A stretch of 64,000 bases of DNA. It comes from Cohaesibacter sp. ES.047 (lineage in GTDB: Bacteria > Pseudomonadota > Alphaproteobacteria > Rhizobiales > Cohaesibacteraceae). The position numbers and the translations under genes were made by a program. The notes beneath the pieces were generated by a model, which was not told the DNA's origin, did not search any database, and saw only the letters and a list, made by a program, of their open reading frames with translations. Where the stretch lies: positions 4,945,078 to 5,009,077 of the forward strand of contig NZ_LT907844.1 in the NCBI RefSeq assembly GCF_900215505.1. Direction: 5' to 3'. Shown in pieces: positions 9,421-18,522 of this stretch (positions are counted from its first letter, which is position 1; each line of letters opens with the position of its first letter).

Positions 9421-10068
9421 TCAGCGCACCGTGGCAACGCCCATATGGTGCGTGCCCAGAATGCGTGTGCCCAGACCCAGATCGAACACGTCATGCTGCT
9501 CGAGCGCAAATCCCGCATCACGCAGCAAGGCGCCCGTGTCCCGGTTGAGATGGCATCCCGCAGCAACCGCACGCCATGGCGGCGTCAGCCGATCCTGCCA
9601 TTTTGCCACGTGGGCGGATGGAGAACGCCCATGCTCGCAAAAGAACAAACGCCCATGCGGCTTGAGAATCCGGCGCGCCTCACCGAGAGCCGCCTCGACA
9701 TCGGGAATGGAACAAAGGGAATAAGTGACGACCACCGAGTCCGCGTTTTGAGATGGCAGGGACATCGCCTCGGCGCTCTCGACCAGCAACTCGGCTGACA
9801 CCTCATGCCGATCTATCGCGCGCCGACCAAGCTGAGGCAAGCCGTCATCGGGATTGACGCCGATCACATGGCGCACGTTGCTGCTGTCATAGTGAGGAAG
9901 ATTGAGGCCCGAGCCGAAGCCGATCTCGACCACATCCCCAAAGGCCATTGGTACGATCTTCTGCCGCTGACGCGTCACCACAGGAAGGCCGCACACCACA
10001 TGAACGCCAAATGGCATCAGGCGGGCTTTGCTTCGCTCTGGCCTGCAGGTCGCACAGCTTTCCGTCAT
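9421..10068 (-). CDS. Class I SAM-dependent methyltransferase (UbiE/Coq5-like group)
   Basis: A 215-residue methyltransferase. Motif I, VVEIGFGSGLNL, lies at residues 46-57, and the acidic ribose-binding turn (VIGVNPDD) follows. ADSVVVTYSLCSIPD is motif II/post-I, and EARRILKPHGRLFFCEH is motif III. The GFGSGLNL form, with LCS-PD after it, is typical of a broad group annotated as phospholipid or small-molecule methyltransferases. The substrate cannot be told. The N-terminus is Cys-rich (CATCRPERSK), so the true start may be at the internal Met18. Confidence 0.82.
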   Translation of the reverse strand: MTESCATCRPERSKARLMPFGVHVVCGLPVVTRQRQKIVPMAFGDVVEIGFGSGLNLPHYDSSNVRHVIGVNPDDGLPQLGRRAIDRHEVSAELLVESAEAMSLPSQNADSVVVTYSLCSIPDVEAALGEARRILKPHGRLFFCEHGRSPSAHVAKWQDRLTPPWRAVAAGCHLNRDTGALLRDAGFALEQHDVFDLGLGTRILGTHHMGVATVR

Positions 10069-10169
10069 TCCGCCCCCTTAAATTCAAACTTTCGAATTTA
10101 AAAGAAATAGGCACGAAATGCCACTTCGACAAGCCCCGGATCGTCCGGGGCTGTCTTCAGAAACAACAA

Positions 10170-10490
10170 TCAGGCCTGAAATTCTGGAATTTTGACAACC
10201 AGACCGTCCAGATCCTCGCGCATGACGATCTGGCAGGACAGACGGCTGGTCTCGTTGGCATCCTGCGCAAAATCCAGCATATCTTCTTCCATGGCCTGCG
10301 GGTCGCCCGTCTTCTCGGTCCAGGCCTCATCCACATAGACATGGCAAGTGGCGCAGGAACAGGCACCGCCGCATTCAGCCTCAATGCCCGGAACGCCATT
10401 CTTCACGGCAGCTTCCATCACGGACATGCCTGCGGGGGCATCCACTTCATACTTGGCTCCATCATGCGCCACATAGGTAATCTTTGCCAT
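10170..10490 (-). CDS. Adrenodoxin-type [2Fe-2S] ferredoxin
   Basis: A 106-residue electron carrier. The cluster ligands fit the adrenodoxin/putidaredoxin pattern: Cys40-x5-Cys46-x2-Cys49 and Cys86. The start at 10490 is chosen because MAKITYV is the standard N-terminus and AGAG lies upstream. The longer frame to 10526 adds a basic leader unlike the family. In alphaproteobacteria such ferredoxins serve cytochrome P450s or biosynthetic hydroxylases. No partner is encoded nearby, and the neighbours (methyltransferase, Hpt protein) do not show a shared pathway. Confidence 0.92.
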   Translation of the reverse strand: MAKITYVAHDGAKYEVDAPAGMSVMEAAVKNGVPGIEAECGGACSCATCHVYVDEAWTEKTGDPQAMEEDMLDFAQDANETSRLSCQIVMREDLDGLVVKIPEFQA

Positions 10491-10608
10491 CTGTCTTGCT
10501 CTTCTCAATCTGGTCTGTTCGATCAATTCCCTGCTTCGCTATAAAGCAATTTGCTGTCAAGGCAAAGTTACGGATTGCACCATGTCGGTCCCAAAGTGTA
10601 ATCGCGTA

Positions 10609-10947
10609 TCACACACCCGCACCACGGGCTGCCAAAATCGTCTCGACCTCAACAACAGCCAGCCTCATCTCTTGTTTGAGAGCTTCGATCAACGCGGCGG
10701 CATCTCCCTCACACTGTTCCAGCGCTTCGGCGGCTCTTGCCACGCGCAAGGCACCGATCCCGCGGGCGGCTCCCTTGATGCTATGCGCGAAATCACGTAG
10801 ATCCGAACGCCCTGCATCCAGTCCCTCGGCCTTGCCTTGTATCTGCTGGGCGAAGAGTTTGAGAACCTCAACCTGGAGGGACACATCCCCCATGGTTTGG
10901 CGATCAAGATGCGATAGATCGATCACGTCACCATCTGCTTCAGCCAT
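10609..10947 (-). CDS. Hpt (histidine phosphotransfer) domain protein
   Basis: A 112-residue stand-alone Hpt domain. The phosphorylatable histidine is His55 in DFAHSIKGAARGIGA, with the usual glycine two residues after the lysine. The helical bundle covers nearly the whole protein. The start at 10947 has AGGGGAG about 10 bases upstream. Hpt proteins pass phosphate between hybrid kinases and response regulators, but no kinase or receiver is encoded in this window. The gene is divergent from the giant GPR-like gene, and the shared intergenic region holds a TTAACCAT motif at 11010-11017. Confidence 0.87.
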   Translation of the reverse strand: MAEADGDVIDLSHLDRQTMGDVSLQVEVLKLFAQQIQGKAEGLDAGRSDLRDFAHSIKGAARGIGALRVARAAEALEQCEGDAAALIEALKQEMRLAVVEVETILAARGAGV

Positions 10948-11481
10948 CGTTTGTTCTCCCCTCAGCACCCGGCGCAGAATCGTTCCTCGTCAAAAGCCGG
11001 CTGCTTTTGTTAACCATAATCGCCGCTTTTGACCAGTGCGGGGATAGATTTCCGGACTCAATTTTGCAGTCCTGTTAAGGGCCTGCACACGTTCATGTGC
11101 TATCAGGATTCAATTATATTTTTCCATCACTTACCCTGCTCTTGCGAAAGTGGTCCAAAAAGGGAATCAGCGTGGTGAACAGATTTGGTTAACAAATTGA
11201 AGCAAGCCACGGAAAATTATTGTTCCCTAGCACTTCCACAGCTAGTACGATGCAGACCGATATATCGAACGCTCAAAACGACTGTGACAGACCCCACCAA
11301 ACAATCGGCTTCTGGACAATGGACCAAGCCGGAACGCGGGCCTGACGCTATTGGCGATTTCGAAGGAATTTCATGGCCCGTCAGGGTGGCTTGGCTGTTT
11401 TCAAGAGGCACCCCTCACCTTAGCAGGTGAGATGAAAACGGCTGCATGACGAGTATAGAGTAAGACAAGGCTGGTACAGAC
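10948..11481. other. Long divergent intergenic region upstream of the GPR-like gene
   Basis: 534 bases without a convincing gene. One 81-codon frame at 11185-11430 lacks a ribosome binding site and recognisable sequence. Visible signals are TTAACCAT at 11010-11017 (the form of the CtrA site known from rhizobia), two GANTC sites at 11055-11059 and 11107-11111, and a strong hairpin at 11414-11431. Confidence 0.5.
11414..11431 (+). promoter_or_regulatory. Hairpin in the 5' region of the GPR-like gene
   Basis: CTCACCT at 11414-11420 pairs perfectly with AGGTGAG at 11425-11431 around a four-base loop (TAGC). It lies 50 bases before the start codon and is not followed by a U-run, so it is not an intrinsic terminator. 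It may affect mRNA stability or translation. Confidence 0.4.
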
Positions 11482-14400
11482 ATGTCAAGAAAGTCTCCAA
11501 AGATCCAGGATCCGACAGAAGCGGCGCTGTCGGCGGTTGAAGATGCTTTGAAACTGGATTTCGACGTAACAGATGAAAATCTGGAACCGAAATCCGGCGA
11601 TGAGGGCGAATTTCGCGACCGTTCAGCCGACGACCGAAGCTCAAGGGGCGACCTGACGACATCGCGATCCGATAGTCGCGGCAAGAACAAGCCGCGCCCA
11701 GCCAATGATGACACCCGGACAGTCGGCCACATGTTGCAGGCCCTTCAGCAACCGGTAAGCTCTGCTCCATACTGGTTCGCAACCATCCTGTCAGCAATCT
11801 GGATCGCTATGGGGAGCTTGTCTTTCTATTATGGCTTCGGTCCGGAAATCGCCTCAGGCGGTTTTCAGGGTATCCTGGAGACACCAGCGGCGCTTGCCAC
11901 CATCGCGGGCATCGTGCTGCCAGTGGTGCTGTTCTTTATGATGGCCTACATCGTCGTGCGCTCCCATGAGATGCGCCAGGTTTCCTATGCCATGACCGAG
12001 GTCGCCATGCGTATGGTTGAGCCGGAGAATGTGGCCAAGGAATCCGTCGTCAATGTCGGGCAGGCGATCCGCCGCGAAGTCGCCTCCATGAGTGACGGCA
12101 TCGAACGGGCACTCGCCCGCGCGTCCGAACTCGAAGTGATGGTGCACAACGAAGTTTCCTCTCTGGAGCGTGCCTATTCCGAAAACGAACTGCGCATTCG
12201 CTCGCTGATCGAGGAACTGATTACCCAGCGCGAGGCAATCGTGACGAACTCCGAACGGGTTCGCGCCTCGATCTCGGGTGCCCACACCAGCCTCACCGAT
12301 GAACTCACCACCACCAGCGATTCCATTTCCAAGAGCGTGTCGGAAGCTGGCTCCCGTGTGACCCTGTCGCTGGCAGAAAAAGGCGAGCAGATCACCATCG
12401 CTCTTGCCAATGCTGGCGAGACCATGGTCAATGTGCTGTCCAACCGCGGCTCCGATCTGGTTGAACGCCTGTCTTCGACCGGCTCCAACGTCACCGAGTC
12501 CCTTAGCGACGCCGGGCAAAGCATCACCAACCAGCTGAGCATGTCGGGCAACGACATTTCGCAAAAGCTTGAAATCACCGGTAGTGATCTGACCAGCCAA
12601 CTGGCCAGCATTGGCAATGAAGTCACCGAACGCTTTGTCGGTGCCGGTCAGGAACTGACGATGACCCTGTCCGACACGGGCAACATCGTGGCCCAGAATG
12701 TCGCCGAAGTTGGCGAGGGCCTCAATACAAACCTGCGCTCCATCGGCTCGGAAGTCACCGCGAACCTTGCCTCCACCGGCGGCAACTTGACCACAGAGCT
12801 GCGCTCCATTGGCAACGAGGTAACCGAGAACCTTGCCAACACGGGCGGCAGCCTAACCACAGAGCTGCGCTCCATTGGCACCGAGGTTACCGAGAACCTT
12901 GCCAACACCGGCGGCAGCCTGACCACAGAGCTACGCACGATCGGCACCGAGGTTACCGAGAACCTTGCCCACACCGGCGGCAGCCTGACCACAGAGCTGC
13001 GCACAATCGGCACCGAGGTTACCGAGAACCTGTCGAGCACCGGTTCGACCCTGTCCAACGAATTGCGCACGATCGGCTCGGAAGTCACCGCGAACCTGTC
13101 CAACACCGGCGGTGCTCTGACCAGCGAATTGAGAGACATCGGCAACAACGTCACCGTCAGCATGACCGAGATCAGTTCCAACATGACCCAGTCCATGTCG
13201 GAAACCGGCTCTGCCGTCGCCGAGACCATCAACACACAGGGCAATCAGATCGTCACCGCGATCACCGAACGCTCTACCGAGGTCTCCGAGGCCCTCAAAG
13301 GCACTGGCGATGCCCTTCTGGTCGATCTGTCGCTGCGCGGTCATGAGATCAACGAAAAACTGGATGAGACGGGCTCCAACATTGCCCAGACCATCACCAG
13401 CACCGGCGACAACCTCACCCATAACATGTCCGAGACCGGCAACCGGATCGCCGACACCTTGTCTAGCGAAGGTCTCAATCTCACCAACAAACTCGACGAG
13501 ACCGCAGAACGCGTTCACAACTCCGTCGTGGTCAAGGGTGGTGAGCTCACCGGGCAACTTGAAAACCATTCAAGCAATCTGGGCGACATGCTCGCAGAGC
13601 GGTCCCAGTCTCTCGGCTCTATGCTGGAAACCCAGTCCCAATCCTTTACCGAACGTCTCGACGATGCTGCCGGACGCGCCAGCGATGCGCTCAACTCCCG
13701 CTCCATGGAAGTCACCGAACGGCTCGCCATGGTCGGAACCGAAATTGCCAAGGTCATTGCCCAGCGCGGTGCCAAGGTCAAGGACCTGTTCGAGAGTGCC
13801 GGTGGCGAACTCACTCAGGCTCTCGAAGGCCAGAGCGAAAGCATCCGCCTCGCCATGGAAGAACGTGTCAAGGCGTTCGACGAAGTGGTCAGCGTCCAGG
13901 GCACCAATCTTGTCAGCCATCTGGGCGATCGCCTCGACGGCCTCAGCCAATCCATGGACCAGCGCATCAACACACTCGACCAGACCCTGTTTGCGCGTGC
14001 CAGTGAGATCGAGTCGATGCTCGACACGCGGCTTGATGGCTTCTCCACCAGTGTTTCCAACAAGACCGAAGAAGTCGCAATTGCCCTCACCGCTCGCACC
14101 GAAGGGTTCGAACGGGATATCGGCCAGCGCCTGAGCGGGTTCGAACAAAGCATTTCAAGCCTGACCACCAACTTCGCCTCCAAGGCGGACACACTCAACA
14201 TCACGCTCGAAGAACGCACAACCAAGCTGGACGACACACTCGACAGCCGTGCACGTCAGATCAACGACACCCTGCTCGACCGCACACGCGACATCGCGAC
14301 GGCCTACTCCAAGGGGCAGCAGGACATCAACGAGAGCATGGACAATCGCCTCACAATGGTTGGCGAAACCCTCTCCCGTCAGGCGCACGAACTCACCGAA

Positions 14401-16821
14401 ACCCTGTCGGATCGCGTCGCCGAGATCAATGTCTCCCTTGGCAGCAAGGTCTTCGAAGTGGCAGAGACCCTCGACAGCCGTTCGGCACAGATCGAGGCCA
14501 TCCTCAATGATCGCATGAATGCGATTTCGACCAGCTTCGCAACGGAAAGCGCAAAGGCAAGGGATTCCCTGGCCGAGACCCTCACCACCGCGAGTGTCGA
14601 AATCACCGAGAAAACCGAGAACTTCAACGCGGTGCTCGGCTCGCGTTCGCAGGAGCTCTCCTCTATCCTTGACGAGAAAGGCAATGCCGTCGTCATGGCT
14701 CTGGACAGCCGGTCTGCCAACATCACCAACACATTCCAGAAAGCCGGCGAGAGCATCATTCATGCCCTCTCGAGCCGAGGCGGCGAAATCGCCAAGGCAG
14801 TCGCAGAGGAAAGCGCCAGAGCATCCCGAACCCTTGCCCAGACCGGGGAAACCCTCGTCTCCGCAATTTCGGAAAACAGCACGCGCGCAACCGAAACACT
14901 GGATGAAAGTGCAAGCCGAGCCGTTCAGGCCATCACAGAAAGCTCGGATCGCTCTGTCAATTCCCTGACGACATCCACGGACCGTGCGGCCCAGACCATG
15001 GTCGCAAGCTCCCAGCAGGCCATTCAGGCTCTGGAAGACAGCACCACCAGAACCCAGACGTCCCTGTCCAACAGTGCCCGTCAAGCCGCCGAAGCCTTCA
15101 CCGAAAGCACCAGCGGCACCCTCGCCGCGATGGAAGAGAGCTCCACCCGCACGGTGGAAGCCCTCAACATCAGCTCCGAACAGGCCCGTAGCGCTCTTGA
15201 TACCTCTTCGAGCAGCCTCGTTCAGGCCATCGCCCAGAGCAGTCACGATGCCATCTACAATCTCGACAGCTCCAACAAGCGCCTGATTGAAGCGATCCGA
15301 ACGGCATCGGAAGAAGCCTCTCAGTCCATGAGCAACACAAACGAGTTGCTGCGCAATGATGGTACCGAGATCGTCGAACGTCTGAAAAATGCCAACGACA
15401 CGCTGTCCGAACTGCTGCTCAATGCAGGCCACAGCCTCTCCACCATCGAAACGAGCCTTTCTGCACAGACGGCCCAGTTCCGCGATGTTGTGGAAACCGT
15501 GGTCAATGAAGCCGGCAGCTCAACCCAGCAGCTCACCGGCCAAGTCCACGATCTGCGCGATGTCTCAGGCAATATCCTCGATCAGGTCGCCTCACTGACC
15601 GGTAAGTTCGAGGAACAGGCAACTGCCCTCGTCAACTCGACACGCGCCATGGAAGCAACCAACAACCGCTTCGAAGGCACAGTCGATGAGCGCCGCGCAA
15701 TGCTTGCCAGCATGACCGATGAACTGTCCCAGCGCACGGAATCAATCGAGAATGTGCTGAACAACTTCACCTCGATCATCGCCAGCACCCTGAGCACGGC
15801 CGAAGGGCGCGCCCGCGATGTGGGCATGTTGCTCAGCCAGAGCACGGAAGGTGTCTCCAAGGAGGTCATGGACCAGCTCGAGCAATTGCGCATCAATGCA
15901 GCGTCCGAAGGGCGTCGGGCAGCCGAGTCCATCCGTGCAGTTCAGCATGAAATGAGCGAAGAGATGGCCCAGTCCATGGCCGATGCCAATTCCCGCTTCG
16001 AGCAGGCAACCAAGGACATCCGTGCCATCACGCAGGAAATCAAGCGCGATCTGGACATCACCCGCGAGGAATTGAAACAGGGCCTCAACGAGTTGCCGGG
16101 CGAAACCCGCGAAGCAACCGGCGCCATGCGCCGCGTGGTTTCCGAGCAGATCGATGCCCTAAAGGAACTGTCCCGCGTCGTTCAGCGTCATGGCAACACG
16201 TTCGACACCATCCCCGCTGAACGCTCAAGCAGCCGCAATTCTGCTCCGGCTCCGTCCCAGCCCACTCAGCAAGCACAGGCACCCGCTCCGGCACCGCGAC
16301 CGCTGCCACCCGTACAGCAGCCCATGCGTCAGCCCGAGCAGCCTCAGTCGAACGCATCGATGAGCAGCAGCTATTCAGCTCCCGAAGCCCACGACGATGA
16401 TGACCATCGCTCTGGCGGATGGGTCTCTGACCTGCTCCGTCGGGCTTCCCAGCCGCAGGATAACCTGCCTCAGCCGGGCGACGCAGCCGCACTCGAGCCG
16501 CTCTCGCGTGACATCGTCCGCGGCATCGACGACAACAATCAGGCCATGGCCTGGGAAAGCTATCGCCGCGGCGAAGGTGGAAGCTTCACCCGTCGCCTCT
16601 ACACCCTCAAGGGTCAGCAGACCTTCGAGGATGTGCGGATGCGCTATCAGCGGGACAACGACTTCCGCACGACGGTCAACCGCTATGTGGCAGACTACGA
16701 GCGGATCCTCGACGATATTTCCCGGAAAGATCGCGACGGCACCGCCACCATGGACTATCTGACGTCGGAAACAGGCAAGGTCTACACCATGTTGGCCCAT
16801 GCAAGCGGACGCCTCGGTTAA
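11482..16821 (+). CDS. Giant membrane-anchored coiled-coil repeat protein, GPR/RgsE-like polar growth protein
   Basis: A 1779-residue protein. Residues 1-95 are polar and acidic. Two membrane helices lie at about 97-118 and 137-159. A very long helical region to about 1580 follows, built of 11- and 22-residue repeats of the type TG-x-LTTELRxIG-x-EVTENL, then apolipoprotein-like helices. A Pro/Gln-rich linker (about 1585-1650) and a conserved C-terminal domain (about 1675-1779: LSRDIVRGIDDNN, YERILDDISRKDRDG) end it. This layout matches Growth Pole Ring protein of Agrobacterium and RgsE of Sinorhizobium, membrane proteins that organise unipolar growth in Rhizobiales. Repeat proteins of this kind are often mis-annotated as kinesin or apolipoprotein. 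Homology is judged from architecture. The gene is followed by an intrinsic terminator. Confidence 0.75.
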   Translation: MSRKSPKIQDPTEAALSAVEDALKLDFDVTDENLEPKSGDEGEFRDRSADDRSSRGDLTTSRSDSRGKNKPRPANDDTRTVGHMLQALQQPVSSAPYWFATILSAIWIAMGSLSFYYGFGPEIASGGFQGILETPAALATIAGIVLPVVLFFMMAYIVVRSHEMRQVSYAMTEVAMRMVEPENVAKESVVNVGQAIRREVASMSDGIERALARASELEVMVHNEVSSLERAYSENELRIRSLIEELITQREAIVTNSERVRASISGAHTSLTDELTTTSDSISKSVSEAGSRVTLSLAEKGEQITIALANAGETMVNVLSNRGSDLVERLSSTGSNVTESLSDAGQSITNQLSMSGNDISQKLEITGSDLTSQLASIGNEVTERFVGAGQELTMTLSDTGNIVAQNVAEVGEGLNTNLRSIGSEVTANLASTGGNLTTELRSIGNEVTENLANTGGSLTTELRSIGTEVTENLANTGGSLTTELRTIGTEVTENLAHTGGSLTTELRTIGTEVTENLSSTGSTLSNELRTIGSEVTANLSNTGGALTSELRDIGNNVTVSMTEISSNMTQSMSETGSAVAETINTQGNQIVTAITERSTEVSEALKGTGDALLVDLSLRGHEINEKLDETGSNIAQTITSTGDNLTHNMSETGNRIADTLSSEGLNLTNKLDETAERVHNSVVVKGGELTGQLENHSSNLGDMLAERSQSLGSMLETQSQSFTERLDDAAGRASDALNSRSMEVTERLAMVGTEIAKVIAQRGAKVKDLFESAGGELTQALEGQSESIRLAMEERVKAFDEVVSVQGTNLVSHLGDRLDGLSQSMDQRINTLDQTLFARASEIESMLDTRLDGFSTSVSNKTEEVAIALTARTEGFERDIGQRLSGFEQSISSLTTNFASKADTLNITLEERTTKLDDTLDSRARQINDTLLDRTRDIATAYSKGQQDINESMDNRLTMVGETLSRQAHELTETLSDRVAEINVSLGSKVFEVAETLDSRSAQIEAILNDRMNAISTSFATESAKARDSLAETLTTASVEITEKTENFNAVLGSRSQELSSILDEKGNAVVMALDSRSANITNTFQKAGESIIHALSSRGGEIAKAVAEESARASRTLAQTGETLVSAISENSTRATETLDESASRAVQAITESSDRSVNSLTTSTDRAAQTMVASSQQAIQALEDSTTRTQTSLSNSARQAAEAFTESTSGTLAAMEESSTRTVEALNISSEQARSALDTSSSSLVQAIAQSSHDAIYNLDSSNKRLIEAIRTASEEASQSMSNTNELLRNDGTEIVERLKNANDTLSELLLNAGHSLSTIETSLSAQTAQFRDVVETVVNEAGSSTQQLTGQVHDLRDVSGNILDQVASLTGKFEEQATALVNSTRAMEATNNRFEGTVDERRAMLASMTDELSQRTESIENVLNNFTSIIASTLSTAEGRARDVGMLLSQSTEGVSKEVMDQLEQLRINAASEGRRAAESIRAVQHEMSEEMAQSMADANSRFEQATKDIRAITQEIKRDLDITREELKQGLNELPGETREATGAMRRVVSEQIDALKELSRVVQRHGNTFDTIPAERSSSRNSAPAPSQPTQQAQAPAPAPRPLPPVQQPMRQPEQPQSNASMSSSYSAPEAHDDDDHRSGGWVSDLLRRASQPQDNLPQPGDAAALEPLSRDIVRGIDDNNQAMAWESYRRGEGGSFTRRLYTLKGQQTFEDVRMRYQRDNDFRTTVNRYVADYERILDDISRKDRDGTATMDYLTSETGKVYTMLAHASGRLG
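12775..13104 (+). repeat. 66-bp tandem repeat coding for 22-residue (2 x 11) units
   Basis: Five consecutive 66-bp units begin at 12775, 12841, 12907, 12973 and 13039, with a sixth more diverged one at 13105. Each codes for two 11-residue steps, for example TGGSLTTELRT and IGTEVTENLAN. The middle units are nearly identical at the DNA level, while flanking protein keeps the 11-residue rhythm with diverged DNA, which points to recent local duplication. Confidence 0.9.
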
Positions 16822-16877
16822 AACCGGGTGAGCCAACCGGTGAAACCGATGGAGCGGTGAACGGCGACAAAGACAAC

Positions 16878-16907
16878 AAAAAAGGGTGCCTTTTGGCACC
16901 CTTTTTT
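16878..16907 (+). terminator. Intrinsic terminator after the GPR-like gene
   Basis: GGGTGCC (16884-16890) pairs with GGCACCC (16895-16901) around a TTTT loop, with A6 before and T6 after the stem. The flanking A and T runs extend the stem and make it work in both directions, so it could also serve the convergent minus-strand gene ending at 17028. Confidence 0.92.
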
Positions 16908-17027
16908 ATGCGATTATCAATGCAGATTTCTGTAGTCCACCGATCTGGGGAGGTGGTTTCAACAACCATCAACGCCTAAAACGTTCATCCTCGCCCAACT
17001 GAGCCACTCAGACCAAGCGTCCAAGAC

Positions 17028-18404
17028 CTAGCTGAACTGAGCGACACGGTCGACCAGATCGGCCTCTTCGGATGCAGCCTCTTCAGCATCGTCTTCCGAC
17101 AAGTCGGAACGCGCGAAGACATCGGCCTCTTCCGCATCGGCTGCCGAGGCAAAGATATCGGCATCGATCTCAGCGACGAGTTCCTCAGCCGTTTTGTCGG
17201 CATCATCTGTTTCGAAGACATCGGCGGTCAGTTCCGGCTCAGCAGCGGACGCAGACGCATCAGAAACTTCAGAAGCCTCAGCACTCTCTGCTTCGCCAGC
17301 GGCCTCTGCCCCGTCAGAATCTTCTGCCCAGGACAGGCTGTCGAGCTCCATATATTCGTCTTCACTCACGGACTCCACTTCGGCGTCTGCAGGTGCAGCG
17401 TCGGCGCTGTCATCAACCGAAGTCTCGGCCTCAGCGGAAACCGCTTCGAAATCATCCGCAGACACGGCATCAAAGTCATCGGCGCCGGTCTCGGCGCTGT
17501 CATCAACCGAAGTCTCGACCTCGGCGGAAACCGCTTCGAAATCATCCGCAGACACGGCATCAAAGTCATCAGCGGCAACCGCTTCGAAATTGTCCGCATC
17601 CAACGTTTCTGAATCTTCAGCAGACCCCATATTGTTGAAAAGGGCGTCCACATCATCCTGATTGGACTCCAGTTCATCGCCCGCATGCGTCATCAGGGCG
17701 TCGACATCATCCTGTTCAACGCCTTCCCCGGCCAGAGCCGGGCCATTGAGCAAATGCCGATCCGGACGCGTGTCATGCGCCTTGGCATGGGAATGATCGA
17801 TATCGACATCTTTGGCCTCGAAGCCCCAGATATCGACCATGGAATTGATGCGACTCTCCACATAGCGCATGGCATCAACGATCTTGCGGATGCGTTGCCC
17901 GGTCAGATCCTGGAAGGAGCAAGCCATATAGATGTTGGTCGCTTCCATATCCAGTGCGTCGCACTTGGCCTCTTCAACACCCTGCTCGCGAAAGGTCCAG
18001 GCGAATTCCTGAATTTTTTCTGCAGCGCCAAGAATGTCACTGGTCGCTGTCTCGGTCTGGGAAACGATTGCATCGAGTTCGCTAGAAGCACGCTCGAATC
18101 GTTCGGCGCCGTCGTTGTCCTCGTGCTTGATCTGAGCGATTTCCTTTTTGGTCTTCTCGATCGCTGCAGCCATGTCCGCCAGATCCAACTTCACCCGATG
18201 CATGAGTGACGACGGGGCCTGTTCACGGACCACCGTTTTTTCCAGTTTATCTATGGCGTTTAATAGAGTATCTGTATCGGCATTGCGATTGCGCCTCGCA
18301 TATTCGGACAGAAACCACCGACCTCGCGCGGTCTCCATCACGGCGGCTTCAATGGCCAGATAGTCCTCTTGTCTTAGGGGCGTTGGTGGCATTGGCTTGC
18401 TCAT
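17028..18404 (-). CDS. CheZ-like protein with long acidic repeat tail
   Basis: A 458-residue protein. The N-terminal ~200 residues are helical and contain CSFQDLTGQRIRKIV at 162-176. The DLTGQ core matches the CheZ active site, where E. coli Asp143 and Gln147 dephosphorylate CheY-P. Here these correspond to Asp166 and Gln170. From about residue 215 the protein turns into a very acidic Ser/Ala/Asp/Glu tail with two copies of a DDFDAVSADDFEAVSAE unit, likely disordered. The tail ends in LVDRVAQFS. Proteins of this type occur in rhizobia that use CheY phosphate sinks for chemotaxis, so the target may be another receiver. It converges with the GPR-like gene across a shared terminator. Confidence 0.7.
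   Translation of the reverse strand: MSKPMPPTPLRQEDYLAIEAAVMETARGRWFLSEYARRNRNADTDTLLNAIDKLEKTVVREQAPSSLMHRVKLDLADMAAAIEKTKKEIAQIKHEDNDGAERFERASSELDAIVSQTETATSDILGAAEKIQEFAWTFREQGVEEAKCDALDMEATNIYMACSFQDLTGQRIRKIVDAMRYVESRINSMVDIWGFEAKDVDIDHSHAKAHDTRPDRHLLNGPALAGEGVEQDDVDALMTHAGDELESNQDDVDALFNNMGSAEDSETLDADNFEAVAADDFDAVSADDFEAVSAEVETSVDDSAETGADDFDAVSADDFEAVSAEAETSVDDSADAAPADAEVESVSEDEYMELDSLSWAEDSDGAEAAGEAESAEASEVSDASASAAEPELTADVFETDDADKTAEELVAEIDADIFASAADAEEADVFARSDLSEDDAEEAASEEADLVDRVAQFS
17401..17570 (-). repeat. 90-bp direct repeat in the CheZ-like gene
   Basis: The 80-base stretch 17401-17480 recurs at 17491-17570 with only two or three mismatches, giving a 90-bp period that keeps the reading frame. 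It codes for the duplicated acidic unit in the C-terminal tail. A further partial copy of the DDFEAV unit follows at 17571-17600. Confidence 0.9.
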
Positions 18405-18522
18405 GGTTCAGACCAAATTCCTTAATTGAACGGCACGATTCACTGCTAAAAATACGTAGTGACACGTCGATGCTACATCCGAATCCTTAACGCTAGTTTA
18501 CCGTTATTCGAGAAGAACCGCC

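Noticed and set aside
10484-11032. 182-codon open frame on the plus strand over the Hpt gene
   Set aside because: It is the antisense of the Hpt gene, lacks a ribosome binding site and has no recognisable domain.
11185-11430. 81-codon frame upstream of the GPR-like gene
   Set aside because: No ribosome binding site, and composition unlike protein.
12775-13104. CRISPR-like periodic repeat
   Set aside because: The 66-bp units are contiguous, in frame and coding, with no spacers.
14155-15432. 425-codon open frame on the minus strand inside the GPR-like gene
   Set aside because: It mirrors the repeat codons of the real gene; the sequence is low complexity (Gly/Arg/Phe-rich) and without homologous features.
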